A stretch of 64,000 nt of DNA from Anaeropeptidivorans aminofermentans (lineage in GTDB: Bacteria; Bacillota; Clostridia; Lachnospirales; UBA5962), in contig NZ_OW711693.1 in NCBI RefSeq assembly GCF_940670685.1, positions 930,001 to 994,000 of the forward strand, given 5' to 3'. Numbering within the stretch: position 1 is the first letter of the stretch; each line of letters begins with the position of its first letter. The notes below the pieces were generated by a model, which saw only the letters and a list, made by a program, of their open reading frames with translations, was not told the DNA's origin and ran no database searches. A program made the position numbers and the translations under genes. Positions 34,582 to 44,637 of the stretch are shown here, in pieces.

Positions 34582-35323
34582 GGTTTTTATTTAATGGTTT
34601 TAAGGTTTTTGGATTTAATTTTATATCAAATCAAAATGCTTCTCTGGCCTGAATTTTTGCGGTTAAAGCTGTTTAATGCCCCAAATTATAAGTTTTTATA
34701 ATAATTATATGATAGAGCTATCTGATATTAAAAACGAATCCTAAGGTCATGGTATTGCACCCGATGGTGCCGGCGGAAATTCAGCGGATAGCTGCCGAAG
34801 TGCTCCAGAAAGGGGAGGAGAAGGTGAGAAGACTTTAAATAGCCTCTTCAGATTTGACGGGATAGGTATCAAAGAAGGTTTACTACTAATACAGAAGAAG
34901 CTGAAGTATACCAATGAGTAGATGGCACAATTAAAATTGGCGTTTTTCTACGTCTATTTAAAATAAAATGGCGATAAAGCAATGTAAAAGTAAGGCTGTA
35001 CCGCACCATCTTAATTGTATGTTTCACTATTATAAAAAATCAAAATCTTATAAGTTTCTTTGATTATGTAATACTGCTTATTTGGGAATGATTTATCATA
35101 GGCACTAATTGTGTTATGCCCAGTTCAAGGATTGTACAACGCTTAGAAACACAAGGAAATTTAAAATCATTCTCTTTGGCTAAGGTATGTTCTGCCGCAT
35201 TAGATAGACAATCTTACATAGTATTATTTGCAAGCTATTCCTGCTTTATATAAAAATATTATTTTATCTGTTTAAATTAATTACAGAACAGAATTTTATG
35301 GCAGGTAATTTCAGCTAAATCTC
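34582..35323. other. Intergenic region with a GC-rich coding remnant
   Basis: Mostly AT-rich, but 34746-34836 is strikingly GC-richer. One frame over it (34749-34838) reads MVLHPMVPAEIQRIAAEVLQ and KGEEKVRRL before a stop, which looks like the end of a real protein that I cannot identify. A second short frame at 35116-35253 has no ribosome binding site. The stretch is interpreted as decayed DNA, possibly acquired. Confidence 0.35.
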
Positions 35324-35352
35324 TTGACAATTTTGGCGGATTAGGATACTAT
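35324..35352 (+). promoter_or_regulatory. Promoter of tRNA-Ala
   Basis: TTGACA (35324-35329), 17-bp spacer, TACTAT (35347-35352), about 27 bp before the tRNA. Confidence 0.7.
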
Positions 35353-35378
35353 ATATAAGTCATTGTTCGACACTATAT

Positions 35379-35454
<76 letters not shown>

Positions 35455-35460
35455 AAAAAC

Positions 35461-35499
35461 AGAATAACCGCAAGGCTTTTAGCCTTGCGGTTATTCTTA
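35461..35499 (+). terminator. Terminator after tRNA-Ala
   Basis: AGAATAACCGCAAGGCT pairs perfectly with AGCCTTGCGGTTATTCT around TTT. Confidence 0.85.
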
Positions 35500-35592
35500 T
35501 GGAAATGAGAAAGCGGATACTTGATAGATTTTTGCAGAGGAATCACAGCATGCAAAATTCTCTCGGTTTAGGCCTGCTTATTTGTACTGAAG

Positions 35593-35628
35593 AAAAAACC
35601 TCAAGGATAAAGAGCCCTGAGGTTTTTT
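35593..35628 (+). terminator. Terminator-like hairpin without an upstream gene
   Basis: AAAAAACCTCA (35593-35603) pairs with TGAGGTTTTTT (35618-35628). Between 35500 and 35592, and from 35629 to 36023, no gene is supported. Confidence 0.55.
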
Positions 35629-36023
35629 ATGTTTTATAAGATAGGATATGTGATAAAAGCTATAAATAAAATAATCTTTTAACATTTTTTAGAACCTTCT
35701 TATTTGTGCAGAATGGATTCCTTGCACCAGTTATTTTGTGTTTATATTATCTGAAAAATGATTTAAAGAGCATCTCAGGCCAGTGCTATTGCTCCGCAGT
35801 TATTCTTCCGTTCGGATTTTTAAACAGCAAAGCCCTCCGGCATCTCACAGACACAGAATCTTCTAGAATAGCTTAACCTGATCGATTTTGTTTTCACACT
35901 TCGGAGGAATATGGCAGTATAAACAACGGCGGTAAAATAAGTGCTAGCATCTACACAATAAAACTACGGCTCATAAACCGGAATCATCCCCATAAGGGGT
36001 ATATAAGCAATATTTAAAGGCTG

Positions 36024-36053
36024 TTGACAATAACCGTTTAAATATAGTAGAAT
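36024..36053 (+). promoter_or_regulatory. Promoter of the siderophore transport operon
   Basis: TTGACA (36024-36029) and TAGAAT (36048-36053) with an 18-bp spacer, about 300 bp before the binding-protein gene. Two palindromes follow it within 60 bp. Confidence 0.6.
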
Positions 36054-36063
36054 GAATAAAGTT

Positions 36064-36110
36064 AGTTATCAATAACTTCTATTTATGCAAAAAAGTTAGC
36101 CTGAGCTAGC
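36064..36110 (+). promoter_or_regulatory. Two operator-like palindromes, possibly metal-responsive
   Basis: AGTTAT-CA-ATAACT (36064-36077) and GTTAGC-CTGA-GCTAGC (36095-36110) lie just after the promoter. The second resembles DtxR/IdeR-type boxes (TTAG...CTAA). Iron repression would fit the downstream transporter. The assignment is by resemblance only. Confidence 0.4.
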
Positions 36111-36354
36111 AAAAAGAAGGCGTAATTTTGCAGTAAATCTTATAAAAACAGAGAACGAAAATACAGTAAAGGGGAGGATTTACAAGGATAAGATAAGAAA
36201 GTTTTTAGAAAATTACACATGGTCATAGGAAATTACATTACAGTGGTATCTAAAGGGGATCTGATTATAAATCTCCCATAAAAATATAATATAGATATGA
36301 ATTCTATCAATTCAATAGTTGCTTGTCTATCAAGCTTACATAAGGAGAATATGT

Positions 36355-37431
36355 ATGAGAAAATCTAAAGTTTTTAAACTAACTGCTATGATTGCAGTTT
36401 TTGCTTTAATGCTCACAGCTTGCTCAAATGCAAATAATGGGCCGGCTTCGTCTGAGAAACCCGAGGCGGAAACATCTGCAAGCCCCGAACCCTCTGCATC
36501 AGTTGAGCCTGAGCCGGCAGAATCTGTTGAACCTGAGGCAGCTTCAACTGTTGAAATTACTGATGTTCATGGAACGGTTACGGTTCCTGTAAATCCAAAG
36601 AATGTAGTTGCTTTGGATAATAGAACTTTTGAAACTTTAGCTGATTGGGGAATTGAATTAGCGGCTGTTCCGAAGGGCGTAATGCCAGCGGATTCACCCT
36701 ATGTAAAAGATGATTCCGTTCAAGATATTGGCAATCATGGTGAACCAAATCTGGAAATTATAGCGGCTGTAGATCCTGAACTTGTAATTGTCGGTCAAAG
36801 ATTTGCCAGATATTATGAAGATATCAAAAAATTAGTGCCAAATGCAGCTGTTATTGATCTTAATTTTGACGTTTCTGGGGAAGCGGATTCACCCGGAGAT
36901 AATTTAGTAAATGGGCTTAAAGACTCCACAACCGCTTTAGGACAAATTTTTGATAAAAACGAAGAGGCGGAACAATTGGTAGCCGATTTTGAAAAGGCGA
37001 TTGAAGATGCTAAAGCAGCATATAACGGAACAGATACAATCATGAGTGTGGTAGTTTCCGGCGGAGAGATTGGTTTTTCAGCGCCGCGTTCCGGACGTGT
37101 TTGGGGACCAATGTATGAAATTTTCGGATGGACTTCAGCATTAGACGTAGAAGGCGCTACTTCTGATCATCAAGGTGATGATATTTCTGTTGAAGCCATT
37201 GCACAAAGCAATCCCGATTGGATTTTCGCACTGGATCGTGATGCGGCAGTATCTTCTATAGAGGACGCAGTTCCTGCCCAGGACGTTATTGACAATTCGC
37301 CTGCCCTTCAAAACACTACTGCTGTTTCTAAAGGACAGATCGTTTATGCACCAAACGATACTTACACAAATGAATCAATACAAACTTATATAGAGTTATT
37401 TGAAAACATGGCGAATGCTTTGGCAAAGTAG
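36355..37431 (+). CDS. Iron-siderophore ABC transporter, substrate-binding lipoprotein
   Basis: 358 aa from ATG 36355 after AAGGAG; an in-frame ATG at 36319 has no ribosome binding site. The signal peptide ends in a lipobox LTAC with Cys23. A Ser/Glu/Pro-rich linker (about 28-65) is followed by a FecB/TroA-type binding fold with GTVTVPVNPKNVVALD and EPNLEIIAAVDPELVIVGQR. It resembles the YclQ/FatB/CeuE group that binds catecholate siderophores. It is first in a four-gene operon with two permeases and an ATPase. Confidence 0.88.
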   Translation: MRKSKVFKLTAMIAVFALMLTACSNANNGPASSEKPEAETSASPEPSASVEPEPAESVEPEAASTVEITDVHGTVTVPVNPKNVVALDNRTFETLADWGIELAAVPKGVMPADSPYVKDDSVQDIGNHGEPNLEIIAAVDPELVIVGQRFARYYEDIKKLVPNAAVIDLNFDVSGEADSPGDNLVNGLKDSTTALGQIFDKNEEAEQLVADFEKAIEDAKAAYNGTDTIMSVVVSGGEIGFSAPRSGRVWGPMYEIFGWTSALDVEGATSDHQGDDISVEAIAQSNPDWIFALDRDAAVSSIEDAVPAQDVIDNSPALQNTTAVSKGQIVYAPNDTYTNESIQTYIELFENMANALAK

Positions 37432-37450
37432 CATAAAGGAGCATGACGTA

Positions 37451-38464
37451 GTGCCGAAAAATACAATGCAAAAAATCACAGGGGCTGAGACTTCTCAGCC
37501 CCAACATTATAATCGTAATAAAATATGGACAAAACCATTTATATCAGCAATTATTATTGTTTTTATTTTGGGCATCATATCGCTGTTTACCGGAGTTTAT
37601 GATATACGAGGCCAAGAAGATGGAATAAATATGTTTTTCATAACCCGGGTTCCAAGAACAGCGTCCCTAATGCTTACCGGGGCTGCAATGTCAATGGCAG
37701 GCCTCGTAACGCAGCTTATTACACAGAATCGTTTAGTTGAACCTACCACAACAGGAACAATTGAATGGGCAGGTTTGGGCCTTATTTTTGTTTATTTAGT
37801 ATTTCCCGCGCCGACTTTGGTTCTAAGAATGACTGGTGCAATTATTTTTTCTTTTATAGGAACGATGGTTTTCTTTTTATTTTTAAGAAGGGTTAAACTT
37901 CGCTCGTCTTTAATTGTCCCGATTATAGGAATGATGCTTGGAGCAGTCATTTCCGCAATTTCCACTTTTATTGGACTTGTTTTTAAAATGACGCAAAATA
38001 TTGAAACTTGGTTTGTAGGCTCTTTTGCGCCGGTTCAAATTGGAAGATATGAATATTTATGGCTCATTGTGATAGTTACTTTTTTAATTTTTATCTATGC
38101 CGATCGATTGACTTTAGCTGGGCTAGGGGAGGACATCGCAACAAGCCTCGGCGTAAATTACAATAAGATTGTTCTTCTTGGTACCGGTCTTATTTCTTTT
38201 GCAGTTGGTATTGTTGCGGCTGTTATTGGAAACTTGCCTTTTTTAGGTTTAATTGTACCCAATATAGTTTCAATGTATAGAGGCGATGATCTTAGGGGTA
38301 ATCTGCCTTGGGTATGTGTGCTGGGAATGGGGACGATAACCCTTTGCGATATTATTTCCCGTACAATTATTATGCCTTTTGAAGTCCCTGTCTCTTTAAT
38401 CCTTGGAACCGTAGGGGCGGTTATATTTATTCTTATTTTATTAAAACAAAGGAGGCTAAGATGA
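37451..38464 (+). CDS. Iron-siderophore ABC transporter permease 1 (YclN/FatD-like)
   Basis: About 337 aa. I favour GTG 37451, ten bases after AAAGGAG; an ATG at 37466 is also possible. A longer frame from 37400 would overlap the preceding gene. It has about nine membrane segments of the FecCD family, with VPRTASLMLTGAAMSMAGLV near the start and NLPFLGLIVPNIVSMYRGDD as the cytoplasmic coupling loop that contacts the ATPase. It shares a 4-bp ATGA overlap with the next permease, as expected for a heterodimeric channel. Confidence 0.85.
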   Translation: MPKNTMQKITGAETSQPQHYNRNKIWTKPFISAIIIVFILGIISLFTGVYDIRGQEDGINMFFITRVPRTASLMLTGAAMSMAGLVTQLITQNRLVEPTTTGTIEWAGLGLIFVYLVFPAPTLVLRMTGAIIFSFIGTMVFFLFLRRVKLRSSLIVPIIGMMLGAVISAISTFIGLVFKMTQNIETWFVGSFAPVQIGRYEYLWLIVIVTFLIFIYADRLTLAGLGEDIATSLGVNYNKIVLLGTGLISFAVGIVAAVIGNLPFLGLIVPNIVSMYRGDDLRGNLPWVCVLGMGTITLCDIISRTIIMPFEVPVSLILGTVGAVIFILILLKQRRLR

Positions 38465-39525
38465 GTGAATTTATATATCCTAATAAAGAAAATGCTGAAA
38501 GTGATTTTAGCCTTCTCAATGAAAATAGGTCGGCCAGGGCTTTTCGTTCCAAGAAAGAAGAAAAACGTTATTGGATTTTATTGATAACCTTAATTGTTCT
38601 AGGCGCCTTTGCTTCCTACGGCCTTTTGGTTTATAACAATCCTGTGCCGATAGATTCTCCTTCTTTTATCCCGGTTGTTAAAAGAAGGATGGTAGCCCTT
38701 GTTGCAATGATTATTTCTGCAATTTGTCAAAGTTTAGCTACCGTCGCTTTTCAATCGAGTACGAATAATAGGATTATAACTCCTTCGCTTTTAGGGTTTG
38801 AAGCCCTTTATTCAACAATACATACCAGTACGATGTTTTTTTTCGGTACCCGTATATTTATAAATTTTAGCGGCATTGAATCCTTTCTGTTTCAAGTTGT
38901 TGTTATGGTCTTAATGTGTTTGATACTTTACGGATGGTTGCTTTCTGGAAAGTATGGCAACTTACAGCTTATGCTTTTGGTCGGGGTTATTATTGGAACC
39001 GGGCTGAAGTCCGTGTCATCTTTTATGAGAAGGCTTTTGGCGCCGTCTGAGTTTGATGTTTTACAGGCAAGATTATTTGGCTCCGTCAATAATGCGGATG
39101 CCGCGTACTTTCCTGTTGCAATTCCGATTGTAATAATTACAGCATTGCTTATCCTTGCTTATGCTAAAAAGCTAAATGTATTGTCCCTTGGAAAGAGCGT
39201 CAGTACCTCTTTGGGCATTAAGCATCAATTTGGCATAATATATGTTCTTATATTAGTTTCTGTTCTAATGGCAATTTCAACCTCTTTGGTTGGGCCGCTT
39301 ACTTTTTATGGCTTTTTAGTTGCAACCATGACTTATCAGGCAGCGCCAACTTATGACCACAGATATATTTTTCCAATGTCTCTTGCCATCGGATTTTTGA
39401 TAATAACAGGCTCATACTTCTTTATGTATCATATATTTAGGGCCCAAGGCGTAGTTTCCATTATTATTGAGATGTTTGGGGGAGTAGCGTTTCTAATTGT
39501 ATTGTTAAGGAAGGGAACTTTATGA
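38461..39525 (+). CDS. Iron-siderophore ABC transporter permease 2 (YclO/FatC-like)
   Basis: 354 aa from ATG 38461. A soluble N-terminal stretch of about 35 residues precedes eight or nine membrane helices of the FecCD family. The segment TSLVGPLTFYGFLVATMTYQ corresponds to the coupling loop region. It overlaps the preceding permease and the following ATPase gene by 4 bp each, so the products should be made in equal amounts. It pairs with the first permease to form the membrane channel. Confidence 0.85.
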   Translation: MSEFIYPNKENAESDFSLLNENRSARAFRSKKEEKRYWILLITLIVLGAFASYGLLVYNNPVPIDSPSFIPVVKRRMVALVAMIISAICQSLATVAFQSSTNNRIITPSLLGFEALYSTIHTSTMFFFGTRIFINFSGIESFLFQVVVMVLMCLILYGWLLSGKYGNLQLMLLVGVIIGTGLKSVSSFMRRLLAPSEFDVLQARLFGSVNNADAAYFPVAIPIVIITALLILAYAKKLNVLSLGKSVSTSLGIKHQFGIIYVLILVSVLMAISTSLVGPLTFYGFLVATMTYQAAPTYDHRYIFPMSLAIGFLIITGSYFFMYHIFRAQGVVSIIIEMFGGVAFLIVLLRKGTL

Positions 39526-40274
39526 TAAAGATTGATAATGCTAGAAAGCTGTATACGGATGAGGTAGAAATAGGACCTTTAGATATTCAAATACCAAAAG
39601 CCGGCCTTACTTCTTTAATTGGACCCAATGGAGCCGGAAAATCTACGGCACTTTTGATGATCGGAAGACTTTTGAATATGGACGAAGGCCAAATTAAGGT
39701 AGCAAATATGAATGTTTCCGAATCTAAATCAGAAGACTTAGCAAAAATTTTAACTATTTTACGACAAGAAAATCATTTTGTAACGCGGCTTACTGTTAGG
39801 CAGCTGGCTGGATTTGGGCGGTTTCCTTATTCAAAAGGCCGATTAACGAAAGAGGATGAGTCCATTATATCTAAATATATTGACTTTTTAGACCTGACTG
39901 ATTTAGAAAACAGATATTTAGATGAGCTCTCCGGCGGTCAAAGGCAAAGGGCATATGTAGCAATGGTTTTGTGCCAGGAGACGGAATATGTACTTTTGGA
40001 CGAACCGCTAAACAATCTTGATGTTGCTCGTTCCGTTCAAATGATGGAACATTTAAGGCATGCTGCCAACGAATTTGGCAGAACAATTCTGACTGTTATG
40101 CACGATATAAATTTTGCAGCCAAATATTCTGACAGAATTTGTGCTATGAAAGATGGACGAATTGCCGCTTTTGGAAAGGTAGAAGACATTATGAGTCCAG
40201 AACTTTTGACTGATATTTTTGAAACAAAAATAGAAATCATTGATGGTCCTTATGGGCCAATAGCAATTTACTAG
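39522..40274 (+). CDS. Iron-siderophore ABC transporter ATP-binding protein
   Basis: 250 aa from ATG 39522. Walker A is GPNGAGKST (about residues 33-41), the Q-loop lies near LRQENHF, the signature is LSGGQRQR, Walker B is YVLLDEPLNNLD and the switch His is in TVMHDINFAAKY. All catalytic residues are intact. It is of the FepC/FhuC/YclP group and powers the permease pair. It is the last gene of the operon and is followed by a strong terminator. Confidence 0.92.
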   Translation: MIKIDNARKLYTDEVEIGPLDIQIPKAGLTSLIGPNGAGKSTALLMIGRLLNMDEGQIKVANMNVSESKSEDLAKILTILRQENHFVTRLTVRQLAGFGRFPYSKGRLTKEDESIISKYIDFLDLTDLENRYLDELSGGQRQRAYVAMVLCQETEYVLLDEPLNNLDVARSVQMMEHLRHAANEFGRTILTVMHDINFAAKYSDRICAMKDGRIAAFGKVEDIMSPELLTDIFETKIEIIDGPYGPIAIY

Positions 40275-40289
40275 TTATTAAATTAATCA

Positions 40290-40314
40290 AAACCACCGGC
40301 TAAGCCGGTGGTTT
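40290..40314 (+). terminator. Terminator of the siderophore operon
   Basis: AAACCACCGGC (40290-40300) pairs with GCCGGTGGTTT (40304-40314) around TAA, followed by ATTTTT. Confidence 0.9.
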
Positions 40315-40473
40315 ATTTTTGCTCTGTAAAGGTATGTTGTTGGCAGGGCTGAAAGCCCTCTGAAACGGTTAAAAGATGAAAATATCAAAACCAACACCGA
40401 ATTTTGGCCATTTTCATCAGTGTTTTTCGTGTCAGTCCTGCAGCTTACGGAGCTTTCTTAACATTAAGGCTTT

Positions 40474-42507
40474 TTAATTACTTAATTGAACAATAGTTAA
40501 AGTACGGTTCATATAACCTAAAACAGGAAAATCCGTACTAATACTTACCCCTACTTCATCTCCTGCGGCTAAGGAGGCTTGGGCAATAAACGTTGAACTG
40601 CTTCTATTGGATATTTTGAAAAAGGTAGTAGTATCGCCAAAAATTGGAACGCCGTTAACGGTAATAATCGCATTGAGATATGGTTGATCCGGATCCGGAT
40701 CAGTAGTAGCTTCAGCGTTGATAGATATCGTTATTTGATAAATCCCGCTTTCTCCCACTACCAGTTCATTGCCGGATAGGCTGACGGTGATAGTACCTGA
40801 TAAAGGTCCGACCACACTAAATGGCACGGGGGTGAATGTTGCCCCGGGTGTCTCGTTGTTAGCTCCTCTTAAAGATCCGTAAGCCAAAACAACTTCTCCG
40901 GTGGGACCGGTAGGCCCTGTAGCACCGTCGACTCCGGCAGGTCCAGTAGGTCCGGTAGCGCCATCAGTTCCAGCAGGTCCGGTAGCGCCATCAGTTCCAG
41001 CAGGTCCGGTAGGTCCAGTAGCACCATCGATTCCGGCAGGTCCGGTGGGTCCGGTAGGTCCGGTAGGTCCCGTAGCGCCGTTGGTTCCGGCAGGCCCTGT
41101 GGGTCCGGTAGGTCCCGTAGCACCATCGATACCGGCAGGTCCTATGGGTCCAGTAGGTCCCGTAGCACCATCGATTCCGGCAGGTCCAGTAGGTCCGGTA
41201 GGTCCCGTAGCGCCGTCGGTTCCGGCAGGACCAGTGGGTCCAGTGGGTCCGGTAGCACCATCAGTTCCGGCAGGTCCAGTGGGTCCAGTAGCACCATCGA
41301 TTCCGGCAGGTCCTGTGGGTCCAGTAGGTCCAGTAGTGCCGTCGATTCCAGCAGGACCAGTGGGTCCGGTAGCACCATCAGTTCCAGCGGGCCCGGTAGG
41401 TCCAGTAGGCCCAGTAGCGCCATCGATACCGGCAGGTCCAGTAGGTCCCGTAGCGCCATCGATTCCGGCAGGACCAGTGGGTCCAGTGGGTCCGGTAGCA
41501 CCATCAGTTCCGGCAGGTCCAGTGGGTCCAGTAGCACCATCGATTCCGGCAGGCCCTGTGGGTCCAGTAGGTCCAGTAGTGCCGTCGATTCCAGCAGGTC
41601 CAGTGGGTCCGGTAGCACCATCAGTTCCGGCAGGTCCAGTGGGTCCAGTAGCACCATCGATACCGGCAGGCCCAGTAGGTCCAGTAGGTCCAGTAGTGCC
41701 GTCGATTCCAGCAGGACCAGTGGGTCCGGTAGGCCCAGTAGCACCATCGATTCCGGCAGGCCCTGTGGGTCCAGTGGGTCCAGTAGCACCATCTATTCCG
41801 GCAGGCCCTGTGGGTCCAGTAGGTCCGGTAGGTCCAGTAGCACCATCGATACCGGCGGGCCCAGTAGGTCCAGTAGGTCCCGTAGCGCCATCGATTCCGG
41901 CAGGACCGGTGGGTCCAGTGGGTCCGGTAGCACCATCAGTTCCGGCAGGTCCAGTGGGTCCAGTAGCACCATCGATTCCGGCAGGTCCAGTGGGTCCGGT
42001 AGCACCATCAGTTCCGGCAGGTCCGGCAGGTCCAGTAGGTCCAGTAATGCCGTCGATTCCAGCAGGCCCAGTGGGTCCGGTAGGCCCAGTAGCACCATCA
42101 GTTCCAGCAGGTCCTATGGGTCCTGTGGGCCCAATAGGGCCTTGAAGTCCCTGAGGTCCTTGAGGCCCAGTAGGTCCAGTGGGTCCAGCAGGTCCGGTGG
42201 GTCCAGTAGGTCCATCAATTCCAGCAGGCCCTTGGGGGCCGGTAGGACCTTGAAGCCCCTGAGGCCCTTGGGGGCCGGTAGATCCGATAGGGCCCTGCGG
42301 ACCTTGAGGTCCGACATCGCCAGTGGGTCCGGGAATACCTTGCGGGCCAGCAGCACCCTGCGGGCCAGCAGCACCTTGTGGGCCTTGCGGACCGATTGAC
42401 CCCTGCGGACCAACTGGACCGGGTATGCCCTGTGGGCCAGTGGGGCCTACGCAACAACAGGAGCATGGATTAGGGTACGGTTGTTTGCAACCTCGATATA
42501 TATTCAT
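40474..42507 (-). CDS. BclA-like collagen-triplet exosporium/surface protein
   Basis: 677 aa from ATG 42507 behind AAAGGATGG. A short Cys-rich N-terminus (CSCCC, residues 15-19) leads into more than 500 residues of uninterrupted Gly-X-Y triplets, mostly [10 protein letters not shown](I/T)DGATG units. The last 130 or so residues form a beta-rich C1q/TNF-like domain similar to BclA. Such proteins form hair-like filaments on spores. The DNA is made of near-identical 27- to 36-bp blocks, so copy number probably varies between strains. The mirrored plus-strand frame over it is a shadow. Confidence 0.9.
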   Translation of the reverse strand: MNIYRGCKQPYPNPCSCCCVGPTGPQGIPGPVGPQGSIGPQGPQGAAGPQGAAGPQGIPGPTGDVGPQGPQGPIGSTGPQGPQGLQGPTGPQGPAGIDGPTGPTGPAGPTGPTGPQGPQGLQGPIGPTGPIGPAGTDGATGPTGPTGPAGIDGITGPTGPAGPAGTDGATGPTGPAGIDGATGPTGPAGTDGATGPTGPTGPAGIDGATGPTGPTGPAGIDGATGPTGPTGPTGPAGIDGATGPTGPTGPAGIDGATGPTGPTGPAGIDGTTGPTGPTGPAGIDGATGPTGPAGTDGATGPTGPAGIDGTTGPTGPTGPAGIDGATGPTGPAGTDGATGPTGPTGPAGIDGATGPTGPAGIDGATGPTGPTGPAGTDGATGPTGPAGIDGTTGPTGPTGPAGIDGATGPTGPAGTDGATGPTGPTGPAGTDGATGPTGPTGPAGIDGATGPTGPIGPAGIDGATGPTGPTGPAGTNGATGPTGPTGPTGPAGIDGATGPTGPAGTDGATGPAGTDGATGPTGPAGVDGATGPTGPTGEVVLAYGSLRGANNETPGATFTPVPFSVVGPLSGTITVSLSGNELVVGESGIYQITISINAEATTDPDPDQPYLNAIITVNGVPIFGDTTTFFKISNRSSSTFIAQASLAAGDEVGVSISTDFPVLGYMNRTLTIVQLSN

Positions 42508-43123
42508 TGTAATTCCATCCTTTTGATATTAGTACGCACCTTCTTTCACAGAAGAATGGGCCTTATTATACAATATGTCGGCTATAATTAATTGTGATAC
42601 ACAGAAATCTCCAAACGATATAATTCAATATATTGTCCAATTAAGATAAGGCGCACTATAATAGCATTGTGTTAAATTAAAAGAATATGAGCGAATTACC
42701 TTTATGCAGATGTGCTTTCTAAAAAACACTAAAAGACAATTATTTTGAGGCAATATTTTTAGAAGAGCAGTTATGCTCTCTTTTCTATACCTAATACAAG
42801 AAAAAAGAACATCAGGCTTCCCAGACTGCTAAGCTTGAATAAACCAATGAAATTGTTGAGAAAATGAAATCAGAGATTTCCTGTATTCAAACATGATGGG
42901 AGATTTTTGACAGTGGTATGGAAGTTAAAAAGATGCTTACAAATTATATCATCAAATGAATCAGTACATGGAAAGAGTATAAATTGAATATCCGGCAATT
43001 CCTAAATGGCCTTGATAGTAGTGCGGATATGCGGCATTCTAAAACCATTAGAAACAAGTTAAGCTCTCCTAAGCTAAGATGTATTCTTTAACATAAACCA
43101 TTTTTATGGGAATGCCGATATAT
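42508..43123. other. Upstream region of the collagen gene, decayed sequence
   Basis: No intact gene. At 42850-43090 one plus-strand frame gives broken pieces such as NEIVEKMKSEIS, EIFDSGMEVKKMLTNYIIK and KEYKLNIRQFLNGLD separated by stops, as in a decayed gene. Origin not recognised. Confidence 0.35.
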
Positions 43124-43179
43124 GAAAGCGTGCTTGAATGGCATTTAAGCGGTCAGCACTTTGCTCCCGCTTATCTCTG
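43124..43179 (+). pseudogene. Degenerate partial copy of tRNA-Ala(GGC)
   Basis: GAAAGCG, CTTGAATGGCATT, AAG, GGTCAGC and TCCCGCTTATCTC occur in the same order and spacing as in tRNA-Ala at 35379-35454, from the D arm to the acceptor 3' strand. The T loop is altered and CCA is missing. A terminator follows directly, as after the functional gene. Confidence 0.75.
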
Positions 43180-43180
43180 A

Positions 43181-43228
43181 TTTACATAAGAAAAGGCGAA
43201 TCCCAAGGTTCGCCTTTTCTTATGTAAA
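43181..43228 (+). terminator. Terminator after the tRNA-Ala remnant
   Basis: TTTACATAAGAAAAGGCGAA (43181-43200) pairs perfectly with its complement at 43209-43228 around TCCCAAGG. From 43229 to 43649 no intact gene is seen; there are broken frames and a palindrome at 43494-43531. Confidence 0.75.
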
Positions 43229-43649
43229 GAGATTCGAATATTTCCATTAAAGAAATTAAAAAGGATACCGACACTTTGAAAAGCTTCTTAATAAAAGATA
43301 GTCTATCGAAATTAACCCGAGAATGAGGAGTTTAAGGGCGAAAGATTCAATCATATTAAGCAATATGAGTTCCGATAGATTCATGCAGATTAATGAACTG
43401 CAGCTTGCCTGATATATTGGAGAGGATACCGCAGAAGTTACGTACTTTTAAAGCTTATAGAACAAGCTCTTTGCACTTCCTACGAACTATTTGATATATA
43501 AAGAAAACCATCGATGGCTTTCTCTTATATAACTGAATCATAGGCAGGAAGAAACAGACTTTAGAATAGCATTATTTATTTTGCCTTGCGGAAGCCTATC
43601 CTTCTATATAAGTAAGTGAGCTCTCTATAAAGAGACGATTAAATTATAA

Positions 43650-43985
43650 TTAGATACCAAAATGAATAATATACCTGTTGTTTTCTTTTGCCTCATTTAT
43701 TAAAGCAATTAAAGGAATGTATTCCTCTTTACTCTGAGATAATAAAACTCTTAAAAATCCATCCATTGACTGGGGCGGTATGAGGGTAATTCCATAATAG
43801 GCAAGGCCCTTTTCCGGCCTTTGCAAGGTATGCCAGTAGCAATCTAAGGCTTGTAAATCAGTCAAAATGGGTTCAATGAAATCGTCATGAACTGCAATGC
43901 AATGGTATTTTTCTGCTTCATAAGTATCAAAGCGTTCTATAGCAGACGGCTCTTTTTGCATAATACCAAACTCATGTTTTGCCAT
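43650..43985 (-). CDS. Conserved hypothetical protein
   Basis: 111 aa from ATG 43985 behind AGGAGG. It is soluble, with no signal peptide and no known catalytic motif. Notable segments are EKYHCIAVHDDFIEPILTDL, YWHTLQRPEKGLAYYGITLI and a C-terminal RYIIHFGI. I believe similar small proteins are widespread in clostridia but cannot give a function. It stands alone between decayed DNA and the tRNA-Asp promoter region. Confidence 0.7.
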   Translation of the reverse strand: MAKHEFGIMQKEPSAIERFDTYEAEKYHCIAVHDDFIEPILTDLQALDCYWHTLQRPEKGLAYYGITLIPPQSMDGFLRVLLSQSKEEYIPLIALINEAKENNRYIIHFGI

Positions 43986-44344
43986 TATTATACCTCCTGA
44001 GTTCTATTTGTTGTGACTTGCGCAAAATATCAATGTATTTTGTAAACTTATATTCTATCAGAAAAACTATACTATAATATTCGTAATACTTCTATATAAT
44101 TTAATGATTTTTATTAGATAAAAAGAAAGAATTAAAAGAATGCCCTTAGATAGTAAAACCTTAAAACTTAGAAATATATGGCCCAAGAAAGAGCTTAAAT
44201 ATCTTCAAATTACTTTTTTCGTAAAATACGTCTTTAAATGGAATAGGAATTTTACCCATTTTCCTTTAAAACAGCCATTATTTCACTCTAAAAATCCATA
44301 GGAGGAAAAAGTGAGAAATATGTAATTAATTTTTGAAATTATGC

Positions 44345-44373
44345 TTGACTTATACAGGTTTATCCATTATAAT
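44345..44373 (+). promoter_or_regulatory. Promoter of the tRNA-Asp/tRNA-Val pair
   Basis: TTGACT (44345-44350), 17-bp spacer, TATAAT (44368-44373), 39 bp before tRNA-Asp. The region 43986-44344 upstream shows no gene. Confidence 0.8.
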
Positions 44374-44412
44374 ATTTTAAGTCAGCACAAGACAGCGAAA
44401 GTTAAATCTTGT

Positions 44413-44489
<77 letters not shown>

Positions 44490-44503
44490 CTAAAATTTAA
44501 TAC

Positions 44504-44576
44504 GGGCGTTTAGCTCAGCTGGGAGAGCGCTTGCCTTACAAGCAAGATGTCATAGGTTCGAGCCCTATAATGCCCA
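44504..44576 (+). tRNA. tRNA-Val (TAC)
   Basis: 73 nt without encoded CCA. The anticodon loop CTTACAA between CTTGC and GCAAG carries TAC. It is identical to the minus-strand tRNA at 52057-52129. Confidence 0.95.
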
Positions 44577-44578
44577 TT

Positions 44579-44617
44579 AAAACCTTGTTGTTATTTTAAA
44601 TAACGGCAGGGTTTTTT
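44579..44617 (+). terminator. Terminator after tRNA-Val
   Basis: AAAACCTTGTTGTTATT pairs with AATAACGGCAGGGTTTT using G-U pairs, followed by T. Confidence 0.75.
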
Positions 44618-44637
44618 ATTGTATCTCATACAATAAA

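Noticed and set aside
34741-34840. Lysine or cobalamin riboswitch before the methyltransferase
   Set aside because: GCTGCCGAAGTG resembles part of a lysine aptamer, but the other conserved segments are missing and it is on the wrong strand. A coding remnant explains it better.
35116-35253. 45-aa gene beginning MPSSRIVQRLETQGNLKSFS
   Set aside because: No ribosome binding site and no recognised domain. It is probably a decayed fragment.
40901-42145. 414-aa plus-strand gene rich in Gly, Pro and Val
   Set aside because: It is the exact complement of the collagen repeat and has no ribosome binding site. The minus-strand protein has a start signal and a folded C-terminal domain.
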